NCBI RefSeq assembly: GCF_009758175.1
Contig: NZ_WRPM01000007.1
Coordinates: forward strand, 1 to 64,000
Reading direction: 5' to 3'
Length of the DNA stretch: 64,000 nt
Origin: Nesterenkonia alkaliphila
GTDB lineage: Bacteria > Actinomycetota > Actinomycetes > Actinomycetales > Micrococcaceae
Shown: positions 51,963-61,399 of the stretch, piece after piece
How the letters are laid out: the number at the start of each line of letters is the position of its first letter
How positions within the stretch are numbered: the first letter of the stretch is position 1
Translations under genes and position numbers: made by a program
Notes under the pieces: generated by a model
What the model was told of the DNA's origin: nothing
Database searches by the model: none
What the model saw: only the letters and a program-made list of their open reading frames with translations

Positions 51963-54900
51963 ATGCTGGTGGTGCACGGCTTCTGGGATCCGCAGCGGCA
52001 TCTCTGCCTGTGGGCGGAAGACTCTGAACTCCCTGTGACTTCCAAGAGCCAGGCTCTGCGGTCCGCGCGCCCACACCCCTTCGCCGCCTCGGCAGAGAAA
52101 CTCTCAGAACTGATCGGTGTACCGGCAGCGCCGGCTCAGGCGGTGCTCCAGCTTCCCTCCACTGCAAAATCACCCCTGGACTCCCCCGAAGTAGTGCGCG
52201 TGACCCCTAGGCGTGCCCTGCAGCGTGACCCCCACCTGCTGCAGTGGACGGTGCCGGTCCTCAGCGTGGATACTCCCGCGGCCCTGGCCTGGCTGACCGC
52301 CTCCAGCAGCGGAACCAGCTACCGTGAAGGTGAGAGCCTCCACTACCTCCAGGAGGTGGCGGAATGGGCCGTCGATCTTGCCCAGAACGGCCGGGTTATC
52401 CCGGGGATTGAACGCCAGGGACAGGAATGGCGGGCATTGTGGCGTCCCCATCTGCACGGGCGTGAAGCGCTGCACGCACATGCCTTGATCAGCGCAATGC
52501 CGCCAGTATGCCGCGCTCAGCCTGACCTGGAGGATCCGGAGCGGCTGTTCTTCGACGCCGTGCAGACACTGACAGATGTTGCCGTCCGGGACCAGCTCGG
52601 TGACAAGAGTCTGGTACCACCCCGCCGCGGCCGCCGGCCCAAGCAGCTCCCAGCGGCTGAATTGTGGCTTGCCGCGCTGACCAGCCAGGATCCCTGGATC
52701 ACTGCCGCCCCTGAAGAACTCACCGACCTGCAGCAAAAGCTGAGCGCCTGGGAATACCCCAACCGGGGACAGGTCACCCCGGCACAGGCCACTTTCCGGC
52801 TCTCCGAGGTCTTGCCGGAAGTCGAGCAGGGAGAAGGTCTGGAGTCCGCTGAGGGGACTGCAGACCCTTCCCAGGAGCACTCCTCCTGGAGGGTAGATTT
52901 CCTCCTGCAGTCCACCGCAGATGCCAGCCTCCTGGTTCCGGCAGAACACGTCTGGGCCGATGACGGTTCCCTGAACCGGTGGCTGAGAGCGCCGCAGGAG
53001 ATTCTCCTGCAGGAGCTTGGACGGGCAAGCAGCATCTATCCACACATTGCTCAGGGGCTGCGCAACGCCCGGCCGGTGGGTCTGGATCTTGACACCGCGG
53101 GTGCCTACGACTTTTTGGAACATGCCGCCCCCAAGCTCGCTGAGGCCGGGTTCGGTGTGCTGCTGCCCAGCTGGTGGGACCAGCGGAAGAAGCTGGGGCT
53201 CAAGCTCTCGGTCTCCACACCCACTGACACGGCCGTGGACAAAGACCCAGCCTTCGGCCGCGACCAGCTCTGTGAGTTCCAATGGAGGCTCGCCGTCGGG
53301 GAAGAGGAACTCACCGAGGAGGAACTCGCCGCGCTGGCTGAGGCCAAAGCTCCATTGGTGCGCCTGCGCGGCCAGTGGGTCCATGCCGATCCTCAGCAGC
53401 TGCAGCGCGGCCTGGAGTTCTTGAAGTCCCAGGGTTCAGGCCGGAAGTCCCTCGGGGAGGTCCTGACACTGGCCGCCGCCCATCCCGAAGACCTGGACAC
53501 GCCCATGGATGTCACCGCCATGGAGGCAGAGGGCTGGCTCGGTGCCTTCCTGCAGGGCAGAGCCGCTGAGGCCATCACGCCGGTGGACCAGCCGGCAGGC
53601 CTGCAGGCTCAGCTGAGACCGTACCAGCAGCGCGGGCTCTCCTGGCTGGTATTTCTCTCCTCGCTGGGACTGGGTGCCTGTCTGGCCGATGACATGGGAC
53701 TGGGCAAAACCATCCAGCTGCTCTCCCTGGAACTCAACGACCGCGAGAGCCGGCCCAAGAGCGGCCCCACCCTGCTGCTGTGCCCGATGTCCCTGGTGGG
53801 GAACTGGCAGCGGGAGGCCGCCCGCTTCGCCCCGCACCTGAGAGTGCAGGCCCACCACGGCTCCGACCGCCCCCGCGGGGAGGAGCTGGCCGAACAGCTG
53901 GAGAGCACCGACCTTCTGGTCACCACCTACGGCACCGCGCTGCGCGACATCGAGGACTTGACTGATATCCAGTGGTCCAGGGTGGTTCTGGATGAGGCCC
54001 AGGCCATCAAGAACAGCCAGTCCCGCACGGCCAAAGCTGTTCGCTGCCTGAAGGCTGAGCATCGGGTGGCGCTGACCGGCACCCCGGTGGAGAACCGGCT
54101 GTCCGAACTGTGGTCGATCATGGAGTTCCTGAACCCAGGGATGCTGGGCTCCCAGGAGCTCTTCCGCAGCCGCTACGGCATTCCGGTGGAGCGGTACGGG
54201 GACGACGACGCCGCCCGCCGGCTGCGTGCCATCACCCGGCCCTATGTGCTCCGCAGGCTGAAGACAGACTCGAGCATCATCGATGACCTGCCGGAGAAGA
54301 TCGAGACCAAACAGTACTGCAGGCTCACCGCCGAGCAGGCCACGCTCTACCAGTCGGTGGTCAGCGACATGATGCAGAAGATCGAAGACAGCACCGGCAT
54401 TGAACGGCGGGGCAACGTATTGGCCGCTATGGCCAAGCTCAAGCAGGTCTGCAACCATCCGGCCCAGCTCCTCCACGACCGCTCTCCGCTTGGGGAGCGC
54501 TCCGGCAAGATCCAGCGGCTGGAGGAGATGCTGGAGGAGATCCTCGCCGAAGGGGACCGGGTGCTGTGCTTTACCCAATACACCGAGTTCGCTCAGATGC
54601 TGCTGCCGCATCTGGCAACAAGGTTCAACACTGATGTCGCCTATCTGCACGGAGGCACCCCCAAGGCCCGCCGGGATGAGATGGTCGCCGAGTTCCAGTC
54701 AGGTGAGGGGCCGCCGGTCTTCCTGCTCTCTCTGAAAGCCGGGGGCACCGGACTGAACCTCACCGCGGCCAACCATGTCATCCACCTGGACCGGTGGTGG
54801 AACCCCGCAGTGGAGAATCAGGCCACCGACCGTGCTTTCCGGATCGGGCAGAAGCGCAGCGTGCAGGTGCATAAGCTGATCTGCACCGGCACCCTGGAGG

Positions 54901-55040
54901 AGAAGATCGACGACATGATCGAGCAGAAGAAAGCACTGGCCAATATGGTCGTCAGCGACGGAGAAGGCTGGCTGACCGAGCTGTCCACCGCTGACCTGCG
55001 AGATCTCTTCACCCTCTCCGAAGGAGCGATCGGTGAGTAG
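51963..55040 (+). CDS. SNF2-family DEAD/DEAH helicase
   Basis: 1025 aa, ATG behind GGAGGGG. The N-terminal ~550 residues include a helicase-associated SNF2_N-like region. Motor domain 1: LADDMGLGKTIQLLSLEL (motif I, ~575), TLLLCPMSLVGNW, VVLDEAQAIKNSQSRTAKAV (motif II, D677) and LTGTPVENRLSELWSIMEF. Motor domain 2: VLCFTQYTEFAQML, LSLKAGGTGLNLTAANHVIH and DRAFRIGQKRSVQVHKLI. Overlaps a SWIM-domain gene by 8 bp, a conserved pairing in actinobacteria. Role inferred as DNA translocation or remodelling, perhaps in repair or defence. Confidence 0.92.
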   Translation: MLVVHGFWDPQRHLCLWAEDSELPVTSKSQALRSARPHPFAASAEKLSELIGVPAAPAQAVLQLPSTAKSPLDSPEVVRVTPRRALQRDPHLLQWTVPVLSVDTPAALAWLTASSSGTSYREGESLHYLQEVAEWAVDLAQNGRVIPGIERQGQEWRALWRPHLHGREALHAHALISAMPPVCRAQPDLEDPERLFFDAVQTLTDVAVRDQLGDKSLVPPRRGRRPKQLPAAELWLAALTSQDPWITAAPEELTDLQQKLSAWEYPNRGQVTPAQATFRLSEVLPEVEQGEGLESAEGTADPSQEHSSWRVDFLLQSTADASLLVPAEHVWADDGSLNRWLRAPQEILLQELGRASSIYPHIAQGLRNARPVGLDLDTAGAYDFLEHAAPKLAEAGFGVLLPSWWDQRKKLGLKLSVSTPTDTAVDKDPAFGRDQLCEFQWRLAVGEEELTEEELAALAEAKAPLVRLRGQWVHADPQQLQRGLEFLKSQGSGRKSLGEVLTLAAAHPEDLDTPMDVTAMEAEGWLGAFLQGRAAEAITPVDQPAGLQAQLRPYQQRGLSWLVFLSSLGLGACLADDMGLGKTIQLLSLELNDRESRPKSGPTLLLCPMSLVGNWQREAARFAPHLRVQAHHGSDRPRGEELAEQLESTDLLVTTYGTALRDIEDLTDIQWSRVVLDEAQAIKNSQSRTAKAVRCLKAEHRVALTGTPVENRLSELWSIMEFLNPGMLGSQELFRSRYGIPVERYGDDDAARRLRAITRPYVLRRLKTDSSIIDDLPEKIETKQYCRLTAEQATLYQSVVSDMMQKIEDSTGIERRGNVLAAMAKLKQVCNHPAQLLHDRSPLGERSGKIQRLEEMLEEILAEGDRVLCFTQYTEFAQMLLPHLATRFNTDVAYLHGGTPKARRDEMVAEFQSGEGPPVFLLSLKAGGTGLNLTAANHVIHLDRWWNPAVENQATDRAFRIGQKRSVQVHKLICTGTLEEKIDDMIEQKKALANMVVSDGEGWLTELSTADLRDLFTLSEGAIGE

Positions 55041-55863
55041 GAGCTCCCGCTGGAACTCAGGATTCCCGCCGCCCTCAAAGCCGCGGGAAGTCATAGACGG
55101 TCTGAAGGTCCGCAGCGCCCGGGGCGCGATCGGCACGTCCTGGTGGTCGCAACGGTTCCTCCACGTGCTGGAGAGCATCGGAGTGGGCACCCGCCTGCAG
55201 CGGGGACGGACCTATGCCCGCAAGGGCCAGGTCATCTCCTTAGCGGTTGAACCCGGTGCGGTCTCTGCCCAGGTGCAGGGCAGCCGCAAGAAGCCCTACC
55301 GGGTACGCATCGGTCTGCAGACCTACGGCAAGGCGCAGTGGGCCGAGCTGGAGCGAGAGCTGGCGGCCAACGCCTGGTACCTGGCCAAGCTGCTGGCCGG
55401 GGAGATGCCTGAGGATGTGGAAGAGGTCTTCACCGCCGCCGGCCTCTCACTGTTTCCCGCCGATGCCCAGGACCTCAGCCTGGACTGCACCTGCCCGGAC
55501 TGGGAGGTGCCCTGCAAACACCTGGCTGCGGTGTTCTACCTGCTGGCGGAATCCTTTGACGAAGACCCTTTCGCGATCCTGGCCTGGCGCGGCCGGGAGC
55601 GAGAGGACCTGCTGATCAACCTTCGGGCCGCCCGGGACAGCGGAACCCCCGCCGCCGATATCGCCGAGCATTCCGGCCCCCCGCTGGAGCAGAGCCTGGA
55701 GAGCTTCTACTCCCTGCAGGCGGAGCTCCCGCAGCGGACCGGATACAGTTCCGCCCCGGATGCGCTGCTGGACCAACTGCCTGAACCGGGCGTGGTAGTA
55801 CGCGGCCGGAGCCTTACCGAGCTGCTCCGAGCCCACTACCAGGAGCTCGAGTCAAGGAGCTGA
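55033..55863 (+). CDS. SWIM zinc-finger protein
   Basis: 276 aa, GTG start at 55033 inside the helicase stop region (GTGAGTAG). The SWIM motif DCTCPDWEVPCKHLAAVFYL (C152, C154, C161, H163) is intact. The N-terminal RGAIGTSWWSQRFLHVLESI resembles proteins encoded with SNF2 helicases. Probably a DNA- or protein-binding partner of the upstream helicase. Confidence 0.87.
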   Translation: MSRSSRWNSGFPPPSKPREVIDGLKVRSARGAIGTSWWSQRFLHVLESIGVGTRLQRGRTYARKGQVISLAVEPGAVSAQVQGSRKKPYRVRIGLQTYGKAQWAELERELAANAWYLAKLLAGEMPEDVEEVFTAAGLSLFPADAQDLSLDCTCPDWEVPCKHLAAVFYLLAESFDEDPFAILAWRGREREDLLINLRAARDSGTPAADIAEHSGPPLEQSLESFYSLQAELPQRTGYSSAPDALLDQLPEPGVVVRGRSLTELLRAHYQELESRS

Positions 55864-55927
55864 TGGGGAGCATTTCCGACCCACATGGGATGCTATTTTG
55901 CCCGAATTGGTAGAGGATTCTGCCGTC

Positions 55928-56788
55928 TTAGCTCACGCGTGCTTTGGGGCGGCCAGGCCTACGCTTCTCCACTCCCGCATCATCCAAGCTCTGGTTGACT
56001 TTCCGGATTGAAAGACCTGTCTCATCTGAGATTTCTCGGATGCTCTTGTTTTCCTGCTGGTAGAGCCATGCCACGTTGCTTTCGATGACACCGCCCTGAT
56101 ACCCCTTGTAGACCTTGCCTCGCGGCTGCACCTTCTCAGAGGCCTCGTTTCCCCACACCGTCCAGTTCGCGCGCGGATAACGGGCAAAGAGCTCTAGGTA
56201 CGGGCCAGGGGAGCACCGCTCGATGAAGTCATACTGCTCGTCGGGCTTACGTGAGTGTTCTCTCTTACGTGTCTCAATCATGTTGACTTGAGAGCGAGCT
56301 GGTGGAAGTGTGCGCATGCTTCCCTTGACTCCGAAGAGGAGGATCTCTGTGACGTTGCGGAAGTAAAAGCCGACTCCTCGCCCATCGGGCCCGCCGTCTT
56401 TGCGTCGTTTGGCCCAGATGACATTGCTGACGTACCGAAACCCCCAGTTTTCCATCACTTTGAGTCCCTCCGGCAGTAGCGCATTGGGTACCCAGAGATA
56501 GAGATGAGCGTTGTTTGCGGTGACACTGTCTACATCAAGGTCACAGATGTTCTCCAGCGTCATGGTGGAGTACCTGTCCAGACGGCGGTGCTCCGGAGCT
56601 ACTTTTCCGGTGCGGTTCTGAAAACGCCACGGCGGGTCAGCCATCACGGTCTGGAACCCACCAGCGATCTGGGGGAGTGGAGCAACATCGTCTTCGGGAC
56701 GCAGCGGTTGTACGGGGGCGACCGCGCTCTTGAACTCCGTGCGCGTTTCACATGGTTCCGCTGTGGGTGCTACTGGTTCTGCAGACAT
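55928..56788 (-). CDS. MT-A70 family adenine-N6 DNA methyltransferase with C-terminal HTH
   Basis: 286 aa from the ATG at 56788; a much longer upstream frame overlaps the divergent nuclease gene and is rejected. Catalytic motif IV VMADPPWRF (DPPW 51-54), then HLYLWVPNALLPEGLKVMENWGF-like and NVTEILLFGVKG blocks of the MT-A70/MunI group. The last ~50 residues read as a resolvase-type HTH (NKSIREISDETGLSIRKVNQ) that could bind its own promoter. Divergent partner of a BglII-like endonuclease. Confidence 0.87.
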   Translation of the reverse strand: MSAEPVAPTAEPCETRTEFKSAVAPVQPLRPEDDVAPLPQIAGGFQTVMADPPWRFQNRTGKVAPEHRRLDRYSTMTLENICDLDVDSVTANNAHLYLWVPNALLPEGLKVMENWGFRYVSNVIWAKRRKDGGPDGRGVGFYFRNVTEILLFGVKGSMRTLPPARSQVNMIETRKREHSRKPDEQYDFIERCSPGPYLELFARYPRANWTVWGNEASEKVQPRGKVYKGYQGGVIESNVAWLYQQENKSIREISDETGLSIRKVNQSLDDAGVEKRRPGRPKARVS

Positions 56789-56982
56789 GGTGTGTTCCTT
56801 CTTTCCCGTTGGTCCTGGGCTGCTCCCTGGACACTCGTATCTGTCTGTGCGGATCTTTAGATCTAACGCTATACGGATCTTTTCTATCAGGTGGGTCAGA
56901 CATGCCCAGTTTCCAGTTGCTCGACAGTCACCCGGTCTGTACCCGCGCGACCTTCCGGTCTCACATGTGATGAGATACACAT
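56789..56982. promoter_or_regulatory. Divergent control region of the R-M system with three RGATCY sites
   Basis: GGATCT (56851-56856), AGATCT (56859-56864) and GGATCT (56875-56880) fall within 30 bp between the methyltransferase and endonuclease genes. CGGATCTTT is repeated directly 24 bp apart. These hexamers are the target type of BstYI/BglII relatives, so methylation or methyltransferase binding here could time expression. Confidence 0.55.
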
Positions 56983-57840
56983 ATGGAGCTGACGGAGAGC
57001 TGGAAAGAGATGTTTCCCGAGAGTGTGCAGGAGAAGTACCTCTTCGCGGAAACGCGCAATGCGGCCCGAATCCTGCGCTACACCTCTCCGGAGGCCTTCG
57101 GCGACCTTGTGTCAGTACTTGAAAACTTCGAGTTGACATTGGAGAAACTGGCGCAACCGGGAGGTAATAAGGGGCCGATCCCCAAAGAGCTCGACGATTC
57201 TTTTCGGCGAAGAGGGTGGCGAGAGGCCAAGTTTGAACAGGATCTCACCACGAGGCTGACCTTGAAAGGCTGGAAAGACGCAGAATCCCCTGAGCTACGT
57301 GAGTCGCAGGTGCGTGAGTCCACCAACAACTATGGCGGGCATTGGGTGGACAACGTCAAAGACCGTGCAGTCGTCGATGTTGAATGGAACCCCAAGGATG
57401 GGAACCTCGATAGAGATTTTGGCAACTATGTCTCCCTATACGAGGGCGGCGTCATCGATGCAGGAGTTTTGCTTGTTCGCGATGGTGGGGATGAATTCAG
57501 GAGTGAGAGTCGTGTCCTCATCGAACGGCTGAAAGCGCTCCAGCTTGGAGAAGAATTTGAGGAGTGGAACAGACGGATTAAGAGGCTGGCCAAAGACCCA
57601 TACGGGACGTCAACTACAGCCAACTTCGTGCAGTTGAAGAACAGAGTGGCTCGCGGAGATGGTCGGGGCTGCCCGATCCTGGGCATCGGCATTCCATGGT
57701 CCATGTTCGCGGTACCTGACAGCGTGGAAGACGAAGCGCAACGGATTGCTGATCGGCTCAGGGTCTCCGGCATAGCCGACCTGAACCAGGGCACTGGGGT
57801 TGTTGGTGTTGAGTTCAGTTCTGAGGGAGATAGCGACTGA
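56983..57840 (+). CDS. BglII/BstYI-like type II restriction endonuclease
   Basis: 285 aa. The active-site block is at residues ~123-165: WVDNVKDRAVVDVEWNPKDG (D132, E134), then NLDRDFGNYVSLYEGGVIDAG. This resembles the D-x(n)-E-x-Q/W core of the BglII family and the EWNPKD segment of BstYI relatives. Recognition is inferred, not proven; an RGATCY-type site fits the three hexamers in its own promoter region. Less GC-rich than its neighbours. Its 3' end is 34 bp from the phosphorylase stop. Confidence 0.75.
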   Translation: MELTESWKEMFPESVQEKYLFAETRNAARILRYTSPEAFGDLVSVLENFELTLEKLAQPGGNKGPIPKELDDSFRRRGWREAKFEQDLTTRLTLKGWKDAESPELRESQVRESTNNYGGHWVDNVKDRAVVDVEWNPKDGNLDRDFGNYVSLYEGGVIDAGVLLVRDGGDEFRSESRVLIERLKALQLGEEFEEWNRRIKRLAKDPYGTSTTANFVQLKNRVARGDGRGCPILGIGIPWSMFAVPDSVEDEAQRIADRLRVSGIADLNQGTGVVGVEFSSEGDSD

Positions 57841-57873
57841 ACTCAAGCTGGGAGAGCCCCCAAAGCTCCGCTC

Positions 57874-60800
57874 TCAGGCAGAAGGGGTAGTCCGGGGCTC
57901 CAACTGGGGTTGGGCGGCGTCGTTGGCCTCCTCCACGTTCTCCCGGGCGGCCGTAGCAGCACGGGGGCGTTCATGCGCCCGGGCATGGTGCTCCAGCCTC
58001 ACCGTCCAGACCTCCCCGGGCTCCATCAGCTTGTGCTTGCCCTCCACGTTGACATCAATGGGCTTCGCCGAGCCCTCAGAGAGGTTCAGGGTGACGTGGT
58101 TGTGGTTGATCCGCACCAGGATGGGCTGGTTGCGGTACCGCATCCGGAAGGTCACCTCAGGCACCTCATCCGGCAGCAGCGGGTGCAGCCAGAGGGCGTC
58201 GGCCCGGGTCTCCACTCCGCCGTAGCAGCGCAGCACCATATCCACCGTCCCGGCCATCGCACCCAGATGGATGCCCTCACGCGTAGTCCCGCCCTGGGTG
58301 TCGGAGAGGTCAGCCTCCAGGGCTTCCTTGAACAGGTTCCAGGAGCCGGCACGGTCATAGCGGGCCGCCACCCAGCCGTGCACCACCCGCGAGAGCGTGG
58401 AGCCGTGCGAGGACCGCGCCAGGTAGTACTCGATGGTGCGGCTGAAGTCCTCCTCGGTGATCTCATAGCCCATATGTGCCAGGGTCTCGAACAGCTCCTC
58501 GGAGCTGAAGAGGTAGCAGAGCATGAGCACATCGGCCTGTTTGGAGAGCTTGTACCGGTTGGTGGCATCGCCCTCGGCCTGCAGGATCAGGTCCAGTCGG
58601 CCGATATTGCCGTACTTGGCCTTATAGCCCTCCCAGTCGAACTCCAGCAGATCCTCGTAGCCCTCGAACTGGCTGATGATCCCGTCCTTGTGGAAGGGCA
58701 CCTGCAGCCGGGCGGAGATATGCTCCCAGTGGTCCAGCTCGTCCTCGAAGATGTCCAGCCACTCACTCAGCGGGTCGTCCCGGGAGTCCAGCTCGCGCAC
58801 CAGACGAGCCGTGTGGCGCAGCATCCAGGAGGTGAGCACATTGGTGTAGGCGTTGTTCCTCAGACCCGAGCCGGGGGTCTCCGGGTAGCCGTCGTGGTAC
58901 TCATCTGGGCCCATCACCCCCTCAATGTGGTACCTCTCCGCTGCGGCGTCATACCGAGTCATGGACACGAAGAAGCGGCTGATCTCCACCAGCATCTCCG
59001 CCCCGTAGTCGGAGAGGAACGTGTAGTCCTGCGTGGCCTCAAAGTACTGCAGCACCGAGTACGCGATGGCCAGGGAGACATGCCGCTGCCGGTGCGAATT
59101 ATCCGGCATCCACATCTGGGACCGCGGGTTCCACAGCTCAGACGGTGTCTCCTCCCGACCGTCAGAACCGGCCTGCCAGGGGAACATCGCCCCGGCGTAG
59201 CCCTCCGCGCGCGCTGCAGCACGGGCCTCGCCCAGCCGGCGGAACCGGTACATCAGGATCCCGCGGGTCAGCTCCGGGCGGCGCAGGGTGAGCATCGGGT
59301 ACATGAACAGCTCATCCCAGAACAGGTGGCCCCGGTAGCCCTCCCCGGAGAGCCCACGGGCCGGCAGTGAGGCGTCCAGGTCGCGCCGGGCGCCGAAAGC
59401 GGTCTGCAGCACATGGAAGGTGTGCAGGTTCAGCGCCAGCTGCTGGCGGGAGTGGCCCGGCCCGATGGAGACGGCGAACCGGTGCCAGATCGCTCCCCAC
59501 ATCTCCTCGTGGTAGGTGAGCATCTGGCGGAAGCCGGTGGCCCGCTGCACCCGCTTCACCGCGTTGTGCCACACCGTGGAGATGGCATGGTCATGAGAGT
59601 TCGACGCCGCCGCGATCTTCTCCAGGATCACCGGCTCCCCCTGTGCCAGGTGCAGTGAGATGTCATGACCGGCCACCAGATCCGATTCCATCACCGGGCG
59701 GCGCATCGGGGCGCTCTGTGTCATCACCCGGGTGCGGGTGGCCACTGCGATTTGCACTTTGGACTGGTTGGTCTGGGTCTCCAGCAGCACGGTCTCACCA
59801 TCGACCTCCCGGGAGTCCACCGGCTCCAGGTGGTTGCCGGCCAACTTACGGTCTGCAGCCACATTCCGGTTGGCCACCCGGCCCTCGATCATCGACCGGA
59901 CATTGACGTTGCCAGACCAGTTCTCCGCCTCGATCTTGACCTCCATGGCCGCCAGGTGCACCCCGGCCAGGGTCTGGAACTGCCGGAAGGTGACCTTGGT
60001 GCGCCGCCCGTGCAGGTCCTGGTAGCGGGCTATCCGGGTGACCAGCCCGCGGCGCATATCCAGCTCCTGGTAGTAGTCGATCAGCTCCGGGGAGCCGGGC
60101 AGCAGCGGGTTGCCGGCCTCCGGGGTGATCTGCACATAGGTCCAGTCCGGGATGTTGACCATATGCTCGGTCTCCACGGTCTTGCCCATGATGTCGGTGT
60201 TCAGCCGGTTGAAGACCCCGGCGATGTAGTTGCCCGGGTAGTGCGTGGCATCAGCAGAGGTGCCCGGATAATTGGCCCGAGTGCCCCAGTACCCGTTGGC
60301 CATATGACAGAGCACCTCACGGGTGGGCTCCTGAAGCGGCTCGAAGGAGTCATAGCTGAGTACCCAGTTGGGGTCATATGGGCGGGTGGTGCGGGTGTGC
60401 AGACGGGCCACCGAAAGATCGGTGACCACAATATCGGCCCCGCCCTCCTTCAGCCGGCGCGGATCGTCCCCCCGGTTCAGCCCCACCACCATGCCGAAGT
60501 CCCCGGCCCGGCCGGCCTGGACCCCGGAGACCGCATCCTCAATGACGATCGCATCCTGCGGCTCCACCTCCAGCTGGGCGGAGGCGTGCAGGAACATCGC
60601 CGGGTCCGGCTTGCCCGGCAGGTTCAGCTGCAGCGCATCGGTACCGTCGACTATGACGTCGAAAGCCTCCAGCAGGTCAGCCCGGCGCAGCACCTCACGG
60701 CCATTGCGCGAGGAGGTCACCAGGGCGGTGGGAATCCCGTCGGCGCGCAGCTGGCTCATCAGCTCCACGGTGGTGGGGAAAACTTCGACGCCGTCCCGGT

Positions 60801-61164
60801 TCAGCACCGCCTCGAAGTACCCCTGTTTGCGGGCGGCCAGACCGTAGATGGTCAGCTGCTCGGGCCCGTCGCCCAGCTGCCCCTCCGGAACCTGTAGCCC
60901 GCGAGCGCGCAGCATGGCGCGCACCCCCTCCTCCCGGGGGCGGCCGTCTACATAGTTGAGGTAGTCCTCCCGGGTGAACTCCGGCTGCGGCGCCCCGGCG
61001 ATTTCAGTCAGGGCGGCGTCGAACAGCTCCTTCCAGGCGGTGGAGTGCACGCTGGCGGTGTCAGTGACCACCCCGTCCATGTCGAAGAGCACGGCGCGGA
61101 AGTGGCGCAGAGCGTGCCGCTTGGCCTCGGCACTGTGGCGGAAGGGGTTTTCGAAGGGATGCAT
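57874..61164 (-). CDS. Fused HAD beta-phosphoglucomutase-like / GH65 disaccharide phosphorylase
   Basis: 1096 aa from the ATG at 61164 (MHPFENPFRHSAEAK). Residues ~20-265 are a HAD phosphatase/mutase: VLFDMDGVVTDTASVH, ALVTSSRNGR, GKPDPAMF, VIEDAVSGVQAGRAG. Residues ~280-1060 are GH65: YWGTRANYPGTSAD, GHLFWDELFMYP and the catalytic block EGVMGPDEYHDGYPETPGSG with its Glu. GH65 enzymes phosphorolyse maltose, trehalose or kojibiose to beta-glucose-1-P, which the HAD domain would isomerise to glucose-6-P. Separate genes in many bacteria, one polypeptide here. The C-terminal NDAAQPQLEPRT tail coincides with a short repeat (57891-57923). Confidence 0.9.
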   Translation of the reverse strand: MHPFENPFRHSAEAKRHALRHFRAVLFDMDGVVTDTASVHSTAWKELFDAALTEIAGAPQPEFTREDYLNYVDGRPREEGVRAMLRARGLQVPEGQLGDGPEQLTIYGLAARKQGYFEAVLNRDGVEVFPTTVELMSQLRADGIPTALVTSSRNGREVLRRADLLEAFDVIVDGTDALQLNLPGKPDPAMFLHASAQLEVEPQDAIVIEDAVSGVQAGRAGDFGMVVGLNRGDDPRRLKEGGADIVVTDLSVARLHTRTTRPYDPNWVLSYDSFEPLQEPTREVLCHMANGYWGTRANYPGTSADATHYPGNYIAGVFNRLNTDIMGKTVETEHMVNIPDWTYVQITPEAGNPLLPGSPELIDYYQELDMRRGLVTRIARYQDLHGRRTKVTFRQFQTLAGVHLAAMEVKIEAENWSGNVNVRSMIEGRVANRNVAADRKLAGNHLEPVDSREVDGETVLLETQTNQSKVQIAVATRTRVMTQSAPMRRPVMESDLVAGHDISLHLAQGEPVILEKIAAASNSHDHAISTVWHNAVKRVQRATGFRQMLTYHEEMWGAIWHRFAVSIGPGHSRQQLALNLHTFHVLQTAFGARRDLDASLPARGLSGEGYRGHLFWDELFMYPMLTLRRPELTRGILMYRFRRLGEARAAARAEGYAGAMFPWQAGSDGREETPSELWNPRSQMWMPDNSHRQRHVSLAIAYSVLQYFEATQDYTFLSDYGAEMLVEISRFFVSMTRYDAAAERYHIEGVMGPDEYHDGYPETPGSGLRNNAYTNVLTSWMLRHTARLVRELDSRDDPLSEWLDIFEDELDHWEHISARLQVPFHKDGIISQFEGYEDLLEFDWEGYKAKYGNIGRLDLILQAEGDATNRYKLSKQADVLMLCYLFSSEELFETLAHMGYEITEEDFSRTIEYYLARSSHGSTLSRVVHGWVAARYDRAGSWNLFKEALEADLSDTQGGTTREGIHLGAMAGTVDMVLRCYGGVETRADALWLHPLLPDEVPEVTFRMRYRNQPILVRINHNHVTLNLSEGSAKPIDVNVEGKHKLMEPGEVWTVRLEHHARAHERPRAATAARENVEEANDAAQPQLEPRTTPSA
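57891..57923. repeat. Third, partial copy of the 46.1/49.1-kb repeat
   Basis: About 28 of 32 positions match 49110-49141, ending in the recurrent 11-mer. It forms the tail codons of the GH65 fusion and lies 50 bp from the end of the restriction gene. Confidence 0.55.
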
Positions 61165-61399
61165 TGCTACCTCACGGTCTTCGCTGGGTCGAGGACTTCG
61201 GGTGGTCAGGTCAAATAGGCGACATGTCGCTGTGCATGCCGCTCCATAGTAGGCCGGGCAGCTGTCATCACCATAAAGAATCGAGGTTTTCGGTTGTGTG
61301 TCATGCCGCACAGTTCCACAGGTCGTGGTTCCTCTCGGGGCGCGTGCAGCGGCTCTGGCCTTCACACCTAATGGTCCACCAGCCCGGTAGTCTGAGTAC

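Noticed and set aside
56789-57139. N-terminal extension of the MT-A70 methyltransferase
   Set aside because: It would overlap the divergent nuclease gene and shows no family similarity; the ATG at 56788 is the sensible start.
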